Assembly: GCA_029717555.1 (NCBI GenBank)
Contig: JAMDHS010000011.1
Coordinates: 62,001 to 126,000 of the forward strand
DNA: 64,000 bases
Direction of reading: 5' to 3'
DNA from: Peribolospora baueri
Lineage: Eukaryota; Basidiomycota; Peribolosporomycetes; Peribolosporales; Peribolosporaceae
The position numbers and the translations under genes are program-made. The notes below the pieces were generated by a model that ran no database searches, was not told where the DNA came from, and saw only the letters and a list, made by a program, of their open reading frames with translations. How positions within the stretch are numbered: position 1 is the stretch's first letter; the number at the start of each line of letters is the position of its first letter. This document shows, in pieces, positions 36,994 to 46,906 of the stretch.

Positions 36994-38554
36994 TCAGCCG
37001 GTCTCGAGAGTGCGCGTCACCTCGAGAACGGTATCGACGGCAGCCAAGCGATGTACCCTGTCTACGCGCAGATCAGCCTTTTTCAGCAACGCGGTGTACT
37101 CCTGCAGGGAGCGTTCCCGCTCCGCTAAGGGCCATGACCTGAAAACTGGTCGTGTACCAGAACCGGGGCGAGCCCTTGGGGTTGAGGATGACGTCCATCA
37201 CGAACAGCTTCGAGCCTGAACCCGAGAAGGAGGAGCCCGGGCCAAGCTTGAAAGGCTCAGGGGTCATGAGCGAGCGCAGACCAGCGAGGATCTTGACGCA
37301 CGTCTCGTCGTCCCACTCGTGGAGGACGTAAGAAGGGGGCGCCTTCGAAGGCTCTGGCCGAGGACGCGAGGGACATGAGATCGGCTGGGACGAAACTGAC
37401 TCGGTCTAGCTGCGCCCGTTTCTTCTCGGACCAGACCTGGACCGGAAATTCCGGGCGACGAGGTGTGGCAGAGAGAATAGGCGGAAGGGAGCTTCGTGTC
37501 AGTTCAGTGGCGGGGTGGTAAGCCGGCGTTGCCGACACGACGGAAAACGGGAAGCGGGGGAACACTCTCTCTTGGCGTGCCCCACCACTTCGGGCGCATC
37601 ACAGAGGGTGAAGCGAAGATGGGGAAACTCGTCCACGAGCACCATTTCCAGCGCCCCGATGCCGGCGCCCATGTCGGATGATCGGATTCGCGAACGCGGC
37701 CCAGTCAAAGCCTGAAAAAGTCGAGCGCGGACTCGAGAGAACACCGTCACCACCGTTCTGTTCTACCGGGACCGCCAGGCACTTTGGACGTCGGCACAGG
37801 GACACACTGGAAACCCACCGGCAAGGACGCCGGGAACGAAGAGCTGGTGCATCTTCTTAATGCTCACGCTCATGCGCTTGTTGAGCACAGCATGGGTGGG
37901 CTCGTTGATGAAGGCGAAGTAGTCCAGCTGGGTGTGATACACGAGCTGGAAGGCCGTCCTACCATGCGCGTCCTCATCCGAGGCAGCCTCGGCGAAGTGA
38001 GACCCGGCCTTGTAGCCATCTTCGGTGCTGGAGGGAAACGAGCCCGGGGAACGAGCCACCTGTCAATGTGACAAGTCAGTCAGCTCCTCGCCCACATCTC
38101 TTGGCCATATCCATCCCCTTTCGAGGCGATTAATTTCAGATTGCGCGAAGCCATAGAGGACAGCCCGGGTCGAGTCCGACCTCGGTCTTACATAAACTGC
38201 ACGCTGTCGGAGATGGTCTGAGGCACGCGTCGGACCTGAGCACATGGGAAAAGTCGTTGTTGGTGTATACAAGCGTTTGGTCACCTTTGTCGTCTGTGGA
38301 CCCGCCTGCAGAGCTGACAAGGTCCGACACTCGGCTTGGTTGCACGTCCTTGACGCAGGCAGACTCGCACCATGGTTACATCATTACGGCGACCGCATAT
38401 GGATGGATGGGCCTGCGCACGCCCGCCGATGTGATATCGTGCTGTCCTCGCTACCGCTCGCCCAGTCGTCGGTCGTCGTGGTCGAAGTGCTCGAAAAGCT
38501 TTCCCTCCGTGCCCCGTCGCACCCGGTGCTGATCTGCATCCGTGCCTGCCACAT
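36994..38554 (-). pseudogene. SAM-dependent O-methyltransferase, frameshifted
   Basis: Conserved blocks of a fungal O-methyltransferase (PF00891 type) follow each other in order on the minus strand. They are a winged-helix part (V-Y-T-N-N-D-F-S-H-V-L), Q-L-D-Y-F-A-F-I-N-E, G-F-D-W-A-A-F-A-N-P, the SAM-binding loop D-M-G-A-G-I-G-A-L-E, Y-V-L-H-E-W-D-D-E-T-C-V-K-I-L, and a C-terminal Y-T-A-L-L-K-K-A-D-L. Neighbouring blocks fall in different frames. The intron with donor near 37832 and acceptor near 37714 closes in phase, but the shifts near 37680, between 37570 and 37420, near 37325 and near 37130 cannot be explained by splice sites. At least four disruptions in about 1 kb, beside an error-free 12-kb TRA1, argue for a real pseudogene rather than poor sequence. 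The N-terminal boundary is uncertain. Confidence 0.7.
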
Positions 38555-38777
38555 GCTTCTCTCCTAATCATGATCCTGATCCGGACTTGTGCGTCAGAAG
38601 CGGCAGCGCTTTGCATATCCATGCTTCTAGCCGTCTCCGACCGGGACGGCTGTCTGCTGGGTGCTTACGTTGGTGGATGCGCCAGGCCGTCGTAGAGTGA
38701 CTCGGGTGTTAGCGCGAGATAGAGAAGGCGACGCCGACGCCGACGCCGTCTGACCCGGCCACCCGGCTAAGTGCCAG

Positions 38778-38782
38778 CCAAT
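38778..38782 (+). promoter_or_regulatory. CCAAT box upstream of the hemerythrin-like gene
   Basis: AGCCAATGAG lies about 200 bp upstream of the ATG at 38982, a usual position for a HAP/NF-Y site in fungi. Inferred from motif and position only. Confidence 0.35.
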
Positions 38783-38981
38783 GAGACGGATTCATCGTTT
38801 TCCATCTTGTAGCCCACCCACCTCAGCACTTCAGCAGACGACGAGAGAAAAGGCGGACGAGGCGGAGGGCGGCCGTAGAAGATGTAGTGGATGCCCACTC
38901 TCTTTCTACGCAACTCCATTCCCTGTCTTCCACCACCACCACCCTCGGCTGTCCCTGTTCACACCCCCAGACCTTCCCAGA

Positions 38982-40467
38982 ATGGCGCAAGTGCAGGACC
39001 CCCACACTGAGGTTGATGAAGCCGTGAGGCAAGGCTTCTCCTCCGACCAGAGCGTCAAGCGCGACCTGTTGGACGACATCAAGTTGTGAGTAATGCGTGC
39101 GACAAAGAGGGCCGGACAGGATGGATGGTTGTCCATGCACTGCACTCGGACCGAGACACCTTTGCAGACCCGGTCTCATCCATCACGGCCCTGTGCCGCC
39201 GTCTTCGGATGGCTTCGACAGCAACATGATCCGCGCCCACGATGGCCTCCAACGCGGTTACCACAGCATCATGAAGGTGCGCCCGGTCGCTTGAAGCGCA
39301 ACAGCCTCGCCCGACGCCCCCCCTTCACCCTGCCCCTTTCTTTCCTCTCTCTCTCCGCCCCTTCTCGCAGCAAATTGACGATGATCACTCCGGAGACATC
39401 TATAACTGGCGTGAGCGCTTGCGCTGACAGTCGTTCAGCATCAGGCTACTTCTCTCTCGCTCACCTGCCATCCTTTTTTTTTCGGCTCCTGCATCATAGT
39501 CGGCTACGTCGGGGCGTGGACTCACGTGCTGGAGCACCACCACACCTCGGAAGAACAAATCTTCTTCCCCTTTCTCAACACCATGCTCGACTTTTCGGAA
39601 GAAGAGGCACAGCACAAGGTCATCCACGACGGTATATATGATATCAACGCTTACATCACGGAGATTGTCAATAACAAGGGTCAGGGATACGATCCTGCCG
39701 TGCTCAAGTGAGTTTTTGAACCGTCTATGACGCCCTCTTCCAATGTTCTCATCCATCCTCGTCCATTTTCACCTTCTTCCACCTAGGAGCAAGCTCGAAT
39801 CTATCCATACCTTCCTCTTCGAGCATCTCCGAAAGGAGGTAAACCATCTGAGGTATGTGCTGTCTGGAACGTCAACTAGCCGGGACGATGTGCTGACCGT
39901 TTCCCTTTTCTTCTCATCTCCCCGACTCGATCCCACTCGGCCCTTCTTCAGCCGGGACAACCTGAGCATCTTTGACCAGGAGAAGCTTGGGGCCATGTGG
40001 CGAGAGCTGGAGGAGTACGCCAAGGGACACGGGGTCCCTTTCCTCACCTTGCCTTTCATGCGAGCGTGAGATTTTTTTTCTCGCCTTTCACGCCACCCGA
40101 TCGTCGGACGGTGAACGGCAGCCGCTCATCTGTCCTCCTCCGTTCTGGACAGTCATACCCCGCCCGAGTTCAAATGGTGGCCTGAGGTACGTTGTCGAAC
40201 GGAGAGTTTCGGGTAATCTGGTGCAGCTCTGCCCGGCCCAGCCCTGCCCTGCTCTTATCCCGCGATCGTGCCTCTTGACATCTTTACTTGCAGCTTCCCT
40301 GGATTGTCTCTCAAGTCTTGGTGAGGTATCTGAGCACTTCGCCCGTGCTCGCTTACAGAAGGCTCAGAACTGACAAAAGGATCCCCTCGCCACTTGTACA
40401 GGTGCCTTATGTCTTTGCGATGAGGCACTACGGCTACTGGAAGTATGCTCCCTTCTCGGTGTCCTGA
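38982..40467 (+). CDS. Hemerythrin-like HHE-domain protein
   Basis: Nine exons (38982-39085, 39168-39276, 39371-39410, 39500-39707, 39787-39852, 39952-40065, 40153-40186, 40294-40320, 40402-40467) give 255 aa. The core has the hemerythrin metal ligands: M-I-R-A-H-D-G-L, then Y-H-S-I-M-K, then H-V-L-E-H-H-H-T-S-E-E-Q-I-F-F-P, and later S-I-H-T-F-L-F-E-H-L. These four-helix bundles bind a di-iron centre and are linked to oxygen, iron or nitrosative-stress sensing. The C-terminal P-E-F-K-W-W-P-E and F-A-M-R-H-Y-G-Y-W-K-Y-A-P segment is a typical fungal extension. The last intron (81 nt) is a multiple of three and has no stop, so its retention would only add 27 residues. Substrate and role in this organism unknown. 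Confidence 0.85.
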
Positions 40468-40966
40468 GCGTTCTCCGAAGAGAAACGAGGACGTGCGCCG
40501 CTCCGCCCCGTGCTTTCTCTTCTATCTGGATCCTATTTTCGTCTTCGTTCGTTCGTCTGCTATTCGTTTCTCTCGCTGCTGGGACTGTAGGAGACTAGTT
40601 CCAACATACCTTAGATGGGAACGCCCACACTTACCGACCGTATCCCTCGGCCCGATTCCGTGTAACGGTGTGAGTGACCCGATCACCTTGGCCACGTGGC
40701 CGACCCTGTGGGAATCGCCTGTACGGTAGTCATCTCCCGCCGCCGGGGCGCTCGTCTTGGAGGAAACACCTTTTGCACATACCTTATTCTGTTATATGGC
40801 GACGCCTGGATTCGTTACATCCTCATCGACATAGCGGTCCCCAAGCCGCCGCTTCCACAACAGTTTTAAGGTCTTTGCAGGGGTCGGCACCCAGCCTCAC
40901 GGGTCCTGTTCTTCTGTTTTTTCTAACAATTCTCGCCCACCTCCTTCCGGTCGCTACGCCCCTCAA
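40468..40966. other. Gap between the HHE gene and retroelement remnants
   Basis: About 500 bp with no supported frame. It may be 3' UTR plus flank of the inserted element. I could not identify a terminal repeat. Confidence 0.3.
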
Positions 40967-41554
40967 CATGGCTTCCGCCCCTCCCCATAAACGCTCTCCC
41001 CCCCTTTCACCTTCCCCCTCTCGACGCTCGCCTTCTCCCTCCACCCCCTCATCCGCCCCCCCCCTTCACGGAAGGACCGCGTGAACCAACTCATCTCCTC
41101 CGCTTTGGCCACCGCCTTCGCGCAGGACCGCGAGCAGCGCCGCCTCGAGCGCGAACGTCGTCGTGCTAGCAGGGACGACACGGATCGGGCCGGCCACGAC
41201 GCCGTTCTTGGGACGCCGCGTCGCGCCTTCGCCGACGACGACCACTCTTCCGACTCGAATTCCGATGGTCTTTCCCCCGCCTTTCGCTCGCTTCGCCTCA
41301 GTGACCGCTCCACCCCCGTCTCTCGTTTCGTGAGCGCCGCCGACATCGGCCATTACTACCCTGCCTCCGTCAACTTCCGCTCCTGGCTGCGACGCGTCGA
41401 GGTCCTCTGCGAGCTCGACGAGGACGATCCCACTTACGTGCACGCCATCCTCCGCGAACTTCCGTTTTGCATGGCGGGCGCCGCGGGCGTCTGGTACTTG
41501 AATCTCTGGGCGCCGATGGCGGAGAGCAAGGCAGGCCCCCAACTAATTTTTTGA
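40967..41554 (+). mobile_element. Fossil LTR-retroelement gag N-terminal region
   Basis: The translation begins with a Pro/Ser-rich stretch, then a highly charged Arg/Glu helix, then a W-L-R-R-V-E-V-L-C-E-L block like the start of Ty3/gypsy-type gag capsid regions. No protease, reverse transcriptase or integrase is present, so this is a fragment. It is interrupted by the next, oppositely oriented piece. Broken; no intact element here. Confidence 0.55.
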
Positions 41555-42004
41555 CCCGGAGCGATCCCAGTCAAGGAAGTAGATGGAAGCCGTGGACGGA
41601 TAGGCCGATGTGTCCACGTAGTCGCCGTCGGTGTCGGCGGACAAGGCGGGTCGACGAGCAGCGCGATAGATCGGCTCCAGCAGCTTGAGCTCTCGAAGAA
41701 GGGCGGAGAGACGCGGCTTGAACTCCAGAGAGGCCCGAATGTGAAGCTGGAAGTCCGCCGGGAGGCCCAGGTGGATTTGGCGGACCAAGTAACCGTCGGA
41801 GGCGTCGGGAACGACGTTGCGAAGGAGCTGCAACTTGTCGTAAGAGTACGTGATGACGTCCTCCGAATGTACCTGCCACGTACGCTGTTCAACGGCGTCC
41901 CGCGCCTTTGCCGCGGGCCGCTCGCGAGCCGCACCCGGAGGCGACTCCCCCTCCCCAAGCCAGGCCCCTTCCATCACCGTCTCTCCCCTCTGATCCATCC
42001 CCAA
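41543..42004 (-). mobile_element. Fossil gag-like fragment in opposite orientation
   Basis: The minus-strand frame encodes a capsid-like helical stretch (Y-D-K-L-Q-L-L-R-N-V-V-P, then F-K-P-R-L-S-A-L-L-R-E-L), like the gag of fungal LTR elements. Its orientation opposes both flanking gag pieces, suggesting insertion of one element into another or an inversion. No pol genes. Confidence 0.5.
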
Positions 42005-42189
42005 TCCACATTCCTATCCCCGCCCCTCTTTCCTTTCTCGCTACTTCTCATCCGACCGCTTCGGCCCTCAACGTTACGCCGCCTCTTTTCACGTCTCCTT
42101 CCCGTCCCCAGAAACTCCGCACCTGACTCCTCTCGCCCAGCCAACCCGACGCCGCGCTGACCATGAAATCCTCGCTCTTCTCTGTGACC

Positions 42190-42993
42190 TAGCTGTGCAG
42201 ACGTACGCTTGAGGCAGACCGGCTTTGCTTCTTCCTACGCCACCGAGTTTTTCCGCTTGGCGGCACACCTCCGGTGGAACGACGCCTCCCTCGCCGCCCG
42301 GTTCTACGAGGGCCTAAAACCGAAGTCAAGGATGCCCTAGCCATCAGCAACCAGGACCACGGGGACGAGGTGCGCGTCCTCGCCGACCTTGCGACGTGCT
42401 TCGACAACCGACTCTTCGAGCGTCGTCTGGAGGAGCGCAGGGCACCCGCCCGCGCAGCTTTCGCCCGGCCCGTTCCATTCCGGGCCACCCCAGCCCCGAC
42501 TTGGCAGCCCGCCGCGGCCGCCCCCAGAACCCCGACAGTTCAGCCTTCGCCTGGCCCCGTCCCCATGGACGTCGACGGCAACCGCCCGCGCTTCCAGCCC
42601 CTGTCTCCAGCGGAGCGCCAGCGCTGGCTCGCACACAATCTGTGCCTCTGCTGCGGCCGGCCCGGCCCTCGAATCCCGTCGTGCCCCGACAAGGCGGCAC
42701 GCCCACTCCAAGGCGCTGAGGCCGCCACCTCGGAAACACTCTTCCAGCAGGGAAAAGAGGAGGCCCATCAGCAGGAGGGAAAAGAGGAGGCATCTACGCC
42801 TGGAAGCGCCCCTGTCTCCAGCGGAGCGCCAGCGTCGGCTCGCACACCGCCTGTGCCTTTACTGCGGCCGGCCCGGCCATCAAATTCAGTCGTGCCCCGA
42901 CAAGGCGCTGAGGTCGACTTCTCGGAGATACTCTTCCAACAGGGAAAAGAGGAGGCCCATCAGCAGGAGGGAAAAGAGGAGGCCCAGGCGTAG
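42190..42993 (+). mobile_element. Fossil gag C-terminal region with zinc-knuckle copies
   Basis: A capsid-like block (L-R-W-N-D-A-S-L-A-A-R-F-Y-E-G-L) leads into a Pro/Ala-rich linker and two nucleocapsid-type segments. One keeps the C-x2-C-x4-H-x4-C spacing (C-L-Y-C-G-R-P-G-H-Q-I-Q-S-C); the other is degenerate. Ty3/gypsy-like family is an inference from these features. It is broken, with several (about three to five) disruptions over the whole 41-43 kb locus. Age cannot be dated without terminal repeats. Confidence 0.6.
42601..42983 (+). repeat. Two tandem copies of a roughly 190-nt zinc-knuckle module
   Basis: The segment starting CTGTCTCCAGCGGAGCGCCA at about 42601 recurs at about 42813. 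Both copies run through the zinc-knuckle region to the purine-rich GGGAAAAGAGGAGGC end. The copies differ by point changes and a short length difference. Confidence 0.75.
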
Positions 42994-43038
42994 ATGCCTC
43001 CTCTTTTCCCTCCTGGAGGAGTATCTCCGAGAAGTCGG
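42913..43038. repeat. Inverted repeat (foldback) at the end of the gag remnant
   Basis: The segment at about 42915-42953 (CTTCTCGGAGATACTCTTCC and following) is repeated in reverse complement at about 43000-43036. The adjacent GCATCTACGCC near 42790 is also mirrored at about 42986-42996. The DNA could form a hairpin. Confidence 0.7.
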
Positions 43039-43039
43039 C

Positions 43040-44110
43040 CTATCCCTCTTCGTTTGCTAGTGTCTGCGCTTGCTCTGACGCGCCTGGCACCCTTTTCCTT
43101 TTCTTTTTTACCCACGTTTTATCTTGGCCTCTTTCTTTCTTTCCCTTTTCCAGTCTACCTCCTTATGTTTGATGCGCTGCCTCTGCTCTTCGGCATCAGC
43201 ATTTGGGCTTTTGTCTTGCCTCATCTACTTGACGAGACGGAAGGGATCTGCTTCCCGGGCGCTGGATACGCGCTCCCAGCGCACCGCTTCGACTCTAGCT
43301 GTTTGATCAAGTCGGAAGAAGTCCGGTAGAAAGTGAAGGGTACGGTGAAACGATTGACGACTATCGAAACTCATGAAAACAGCAGAGGTGCTGCTGGTCA
43401 CCGCTTCTTTATGGTAGGCTTGCGTTTCAGGACATTACATACATGCTTTCAGGTTCGGACCTTTTGTTGTATTCAGCTCCCGCTCCCCGTTCCGTCCCTA
43501 GCATGATCGCATGACAGCCCGGGATGTAATGCATAGAAGAAACAGCGTGTACCTAGAAGTCGATATATTTTTCCTATCTGCTGAATGGACAGGCAGTCGG
43601 TTCTATAAGGAAGCGATAAGGGGATCACTATAGTGGATTAATAGTGCAGAGGCGCGAGAGACAACCGCCGATGTTGGCGGCCTACCCTCCCACCTCCGCA
43701 AAACGACTACTGCTAGCACCCGTCGACCTCCCACTCTCGACGGACTTCATGCTCGTCTTTACCATGTAACGTGCTTGTTTTCATCGTCCAACAGTGGGCG
43801 AGCATACAGAAATGGTTACAATCTTGGTTCACACGCATTTCCGGTCGGTTTGGAGCAATCCAGCGCCGATAGAAAGGCGAAGCAGTGCAAGAGCAAAATG
43901 ACGACGGAGATGGTCGCCTTTTCATGGTACTACAGCGGCTCAGTATATCCCGCTTACGAAACCTTCCGCGGTTATGTCTCCTGCCCTTGCCTGCCTGATG
44001 TCAAAAAAGCAAACTCATTCTCAGTGTTACAAAGAACTCCGCATTAGGCGAAAGTGGGGTTCCTAGACTCCAATCCCTAAACGTCCATACTACACGCGAA
44101 ACAAAAATGA
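43040..44110. other. Gap with no supported gene
   Basis: About 1.1 kb of more AT-rich DNA. One short frame (about 42994-43329, +) contains hydrophobic stretches but no family match. It may be further decayed element sequence or 3' flank of the transcription factor. Confidence 0.35.
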
Positions 44111-46574
44111 TCACGACCCATTGCCCACGAACGGATTCTGAAGGCAGTCGCCCCAAGTATCCGGCGTGTCGAGCATGGTGGTCCACTCCTGCGATCCAAA
44201 AATGTCGTCGAGCATCTGGTCGAGCGGCATGCCGCGGTAAACTCTCACGTCCTGTTACAGCGCCTGAGTTCGTGTTTGATGACTCCAGTCAGTTGGAGAC
44301 GATTGCGACGCTGAGAAGACCTCTCCCGGTGCCCGATCGATGCCTTCGACGCAGCTTCCTTTCCAGGCGCTGGAAACCGGAATGGACGTGGAGTCGCCGT
44401 CGGATGCGGAGGCTCGGCCCATAGAACGGCTCACACTATGATCCATCTGTGGGGGCGTTTCTCGAACAAGCTGAGAGCCGTCCAATGTGGCTTCCGCAGG
44501 GAGAGAAGGGGCCACCCGGCGGATCCCCCTCCCCGCCACGGTATTCCGCCACCCTATGATCGTGTCAAGCATGGACTTTACAATCGTCGCGCTCGTGGTC
44601 GGTATGCTACCTGTCCGACGGTACAGTTGGGATCCATCGCTTGCAAGCAGTCGGATGCATTGCGCAGGATAAGCAGGAACGAGTCCGAGCGCCGGGGGGG
44701 TGCTGCCCAGTGCCTCAGGACGGTTGTGTGCATCTCTGTGATGGTCATCGCCGCCTCCACCACGTACGCGCATGTGACGAAGGTGGGAAACGCTTACGCA
44801 TGCATAGACGTCGTCAGTCAACGACCCTGGTGGAGTCGTTCTGACCGTGTCTCGTGAGGCCAGTCAACGCGCCACCTTGTTGGGATCGAGGTTTACCAGC
44901 TTCGTCAAGATATTCTCGCTCGTCTCCATGCGCTTCTCGCCGTACTTGGGGACGAAAGAATATGCTCGTCAGTCTTGGGGTTCGGCCCGACTCCGACACA
45001 AAGAAAAATTTCCGTTACGCACTAAAAGACTTCTGCCGCTTTTCTTGTAGGACCTCCATCTCACGCTCCCATGCGTCCAGCATCTCCGACGCCATCGCTA
45101 ACCTTTCCGGCTCCGCCTTGACGTCACCCACATTGCGCACCCTGTGCCACCATTTGAGGTGATTTTGGAGCGAGCATATGAGGTTCGCAAGCCCGAGACG
45201 GCCGATAGCACGTACGGAAAGATCTTCACTGGGCGGCACGCCATCCGCTGGGAGGCTAAGCGGACCGATCCCTGGTGACGCAGGCGGCACGTCTTCCACA
45301 AAGTCGTCCGAAAATGCAGAGCAGCACTGCCATGCGCAAAGGCTGTACCAGAGACTCGCATCGTTCAACGCTTCGTCAATCATGTCGCTGCTCTTCCGTG
45401 GAGGATGGCGTTCCCCCAAGGCGAAGCTGTGCTAACCGAGCAGGTGCTAGGTGGAGGGAGAGGGATCGTGCAATACGATTTGCAGCACCGAGAAGGCTGA
45501 TACCGCAAGGAACATCTGCATTAGACGGACATCCGTTTGGAGAGGGTATTGGTTTGAGAAGCGGGTATATCGCGAGCAGTTCCAGTGCTTGCACACCGTG
45601 TACGCTCCGCGACGATGTGAGTAGCACCCCTACTAGATCCCGACGGATCTGCGCCGTAAGAGATTTCAGCAGCGCTGAGCACGTCGTTGCACATTGGAGG
45701 TGTTTCAACGCCACAAAGTATATGCTGGAGAGCAGAAGCGACCTATGTATTGTCGGGTGTAAATGGTACTGAGCTCGCAGGACGGCCGGACGAGGAAGAT
45801 GCGGAAGCCAAAGGACGATGGTCCTCACACCTGGTGGATAGGTGAGCAATTATATGTTTTATCTGAAATAAAAATTGTCTTGACATGCAAAGGGAATGGG
45901 AATACGACTCCTCACCGCTGACCAAGCCGTACGCTCATTTCCTCGTCGACCAAGGCACAGACATCCCTTGCAGGAATCGCTTGCACGGTGTCCCCCAGTT
46001 CATCGTGTGAGCTGAATCCAGGTTGCCGTACGGCCAGCTCTGAAAGAAGGGTAAAAACCCGCCTTCCGGTCTGAAATTTGTGCAACAGACTCTGGATGCT
46101 TCTCAGATTGCGAGGCGCCGCAACGGTCACCCGTGCTGTTTCATCGTTAGGCTGGATAATGGTCCTGTCCAAAAGGCGTGCCTCGTTACCGTAAAGCGTC
46201 AAGTTGTGAGACAGCTTCTCATTTTCCTCTCCATCGTCGAGCAGTTGTGTTGTGCGTTCGCGAGAAGAAACAGGTCGCAACGTCGAACTCGTTGGATCGC
46301 TCGGTAATCCTCGGCTCATGCTGGTTGCTTGACTACCGACAAATGACGTGAACTGTGCATGTCTGGAGAGCCTGTCTTGCCTTTTACGCTTTTTGTTGTC
46401 ATCAGAGATTACACATGGTAGTCGAAGCGTCCTGCAGCGATGGCAACTTTTCTCCGTCGGGAGTGCCTCCTCGTTTGATGGGACAGTGAGATCAGGAAGC
46501 TCGCATCTTGTCTTTCGCTGTTGGCACATGCGGCAAGATCGCCTAGCATGGGTCCGATGCGGACGATTTGACAT
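44111..46574 (-). CDS. Fungal Zn2Cys6 transcription factor, frame partly disturbed
   Basis: Exon 1 (46574-45916) encodes R-R-S-C-R-M-C-Q-Q-R-K-T-R-C-E and later S-C-H-R-C-R-T-L-R-L-P-C, the six cysteines of a Zn(II)2Cys6 DNA-binding domain (C-x2-C-x6-C twice) with a long linker of about 21 residues. Exon 2 opens at 45823 and encodes the helical middle homology region (V-Q-A-L-E-L-L-A-I-Y-P-L, then W-Y-S-L-C-A-W). The C-terminus F-V-T-C-A-Y-V-V-E-A-A and D-D-I-F-G-S-Q-E-W ends at 44111. Between L-R-L-G and E-R-H-P-P the frame jumps by one base in a five-base homopolymer (45413-45417), and later junctions (about 45020-44780 and 44630) could not all be closed in phase. It may be a recent pseudogene, a sequencing error or a missed intron. 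Target genes unknown. Confidence 0.6.
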
Positions 46575-46906
46575 CGTTGCCGCCGATGCTGAAGATGTGC
46601 AAGCGCCGTGGAGGACGGGAAGACGGAGAGTCGCGAGCTCACTCATGTCATCGTGCAACGCATCACGTGCACAATGGTCCGGTGCGTTCATTATCTGGGG
46701 GCTCACAAGAAAGGGCCAGATGGAAAAGGAATGACAAGCTCGATGCTCCATACCCGTTCACTCGATCGTCGCCCTTTACTTCTTGCTTGCTCGAGCACGA
46801 AGTATCAAAGTCGAGGTGAGGATTGATGGAGAAACGAAATCGATACAGGCTAAAATAGACAAGAGACGACACCAGCTTCATCAAGGTTCCCCGCCTAGGA
46901 CATCCA

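Noticed and set aside
42337-42793. Two minus-strand frames of about 145 codons
   Set aside because: Shadows of the plus-strand gag remnant; no independent domain.
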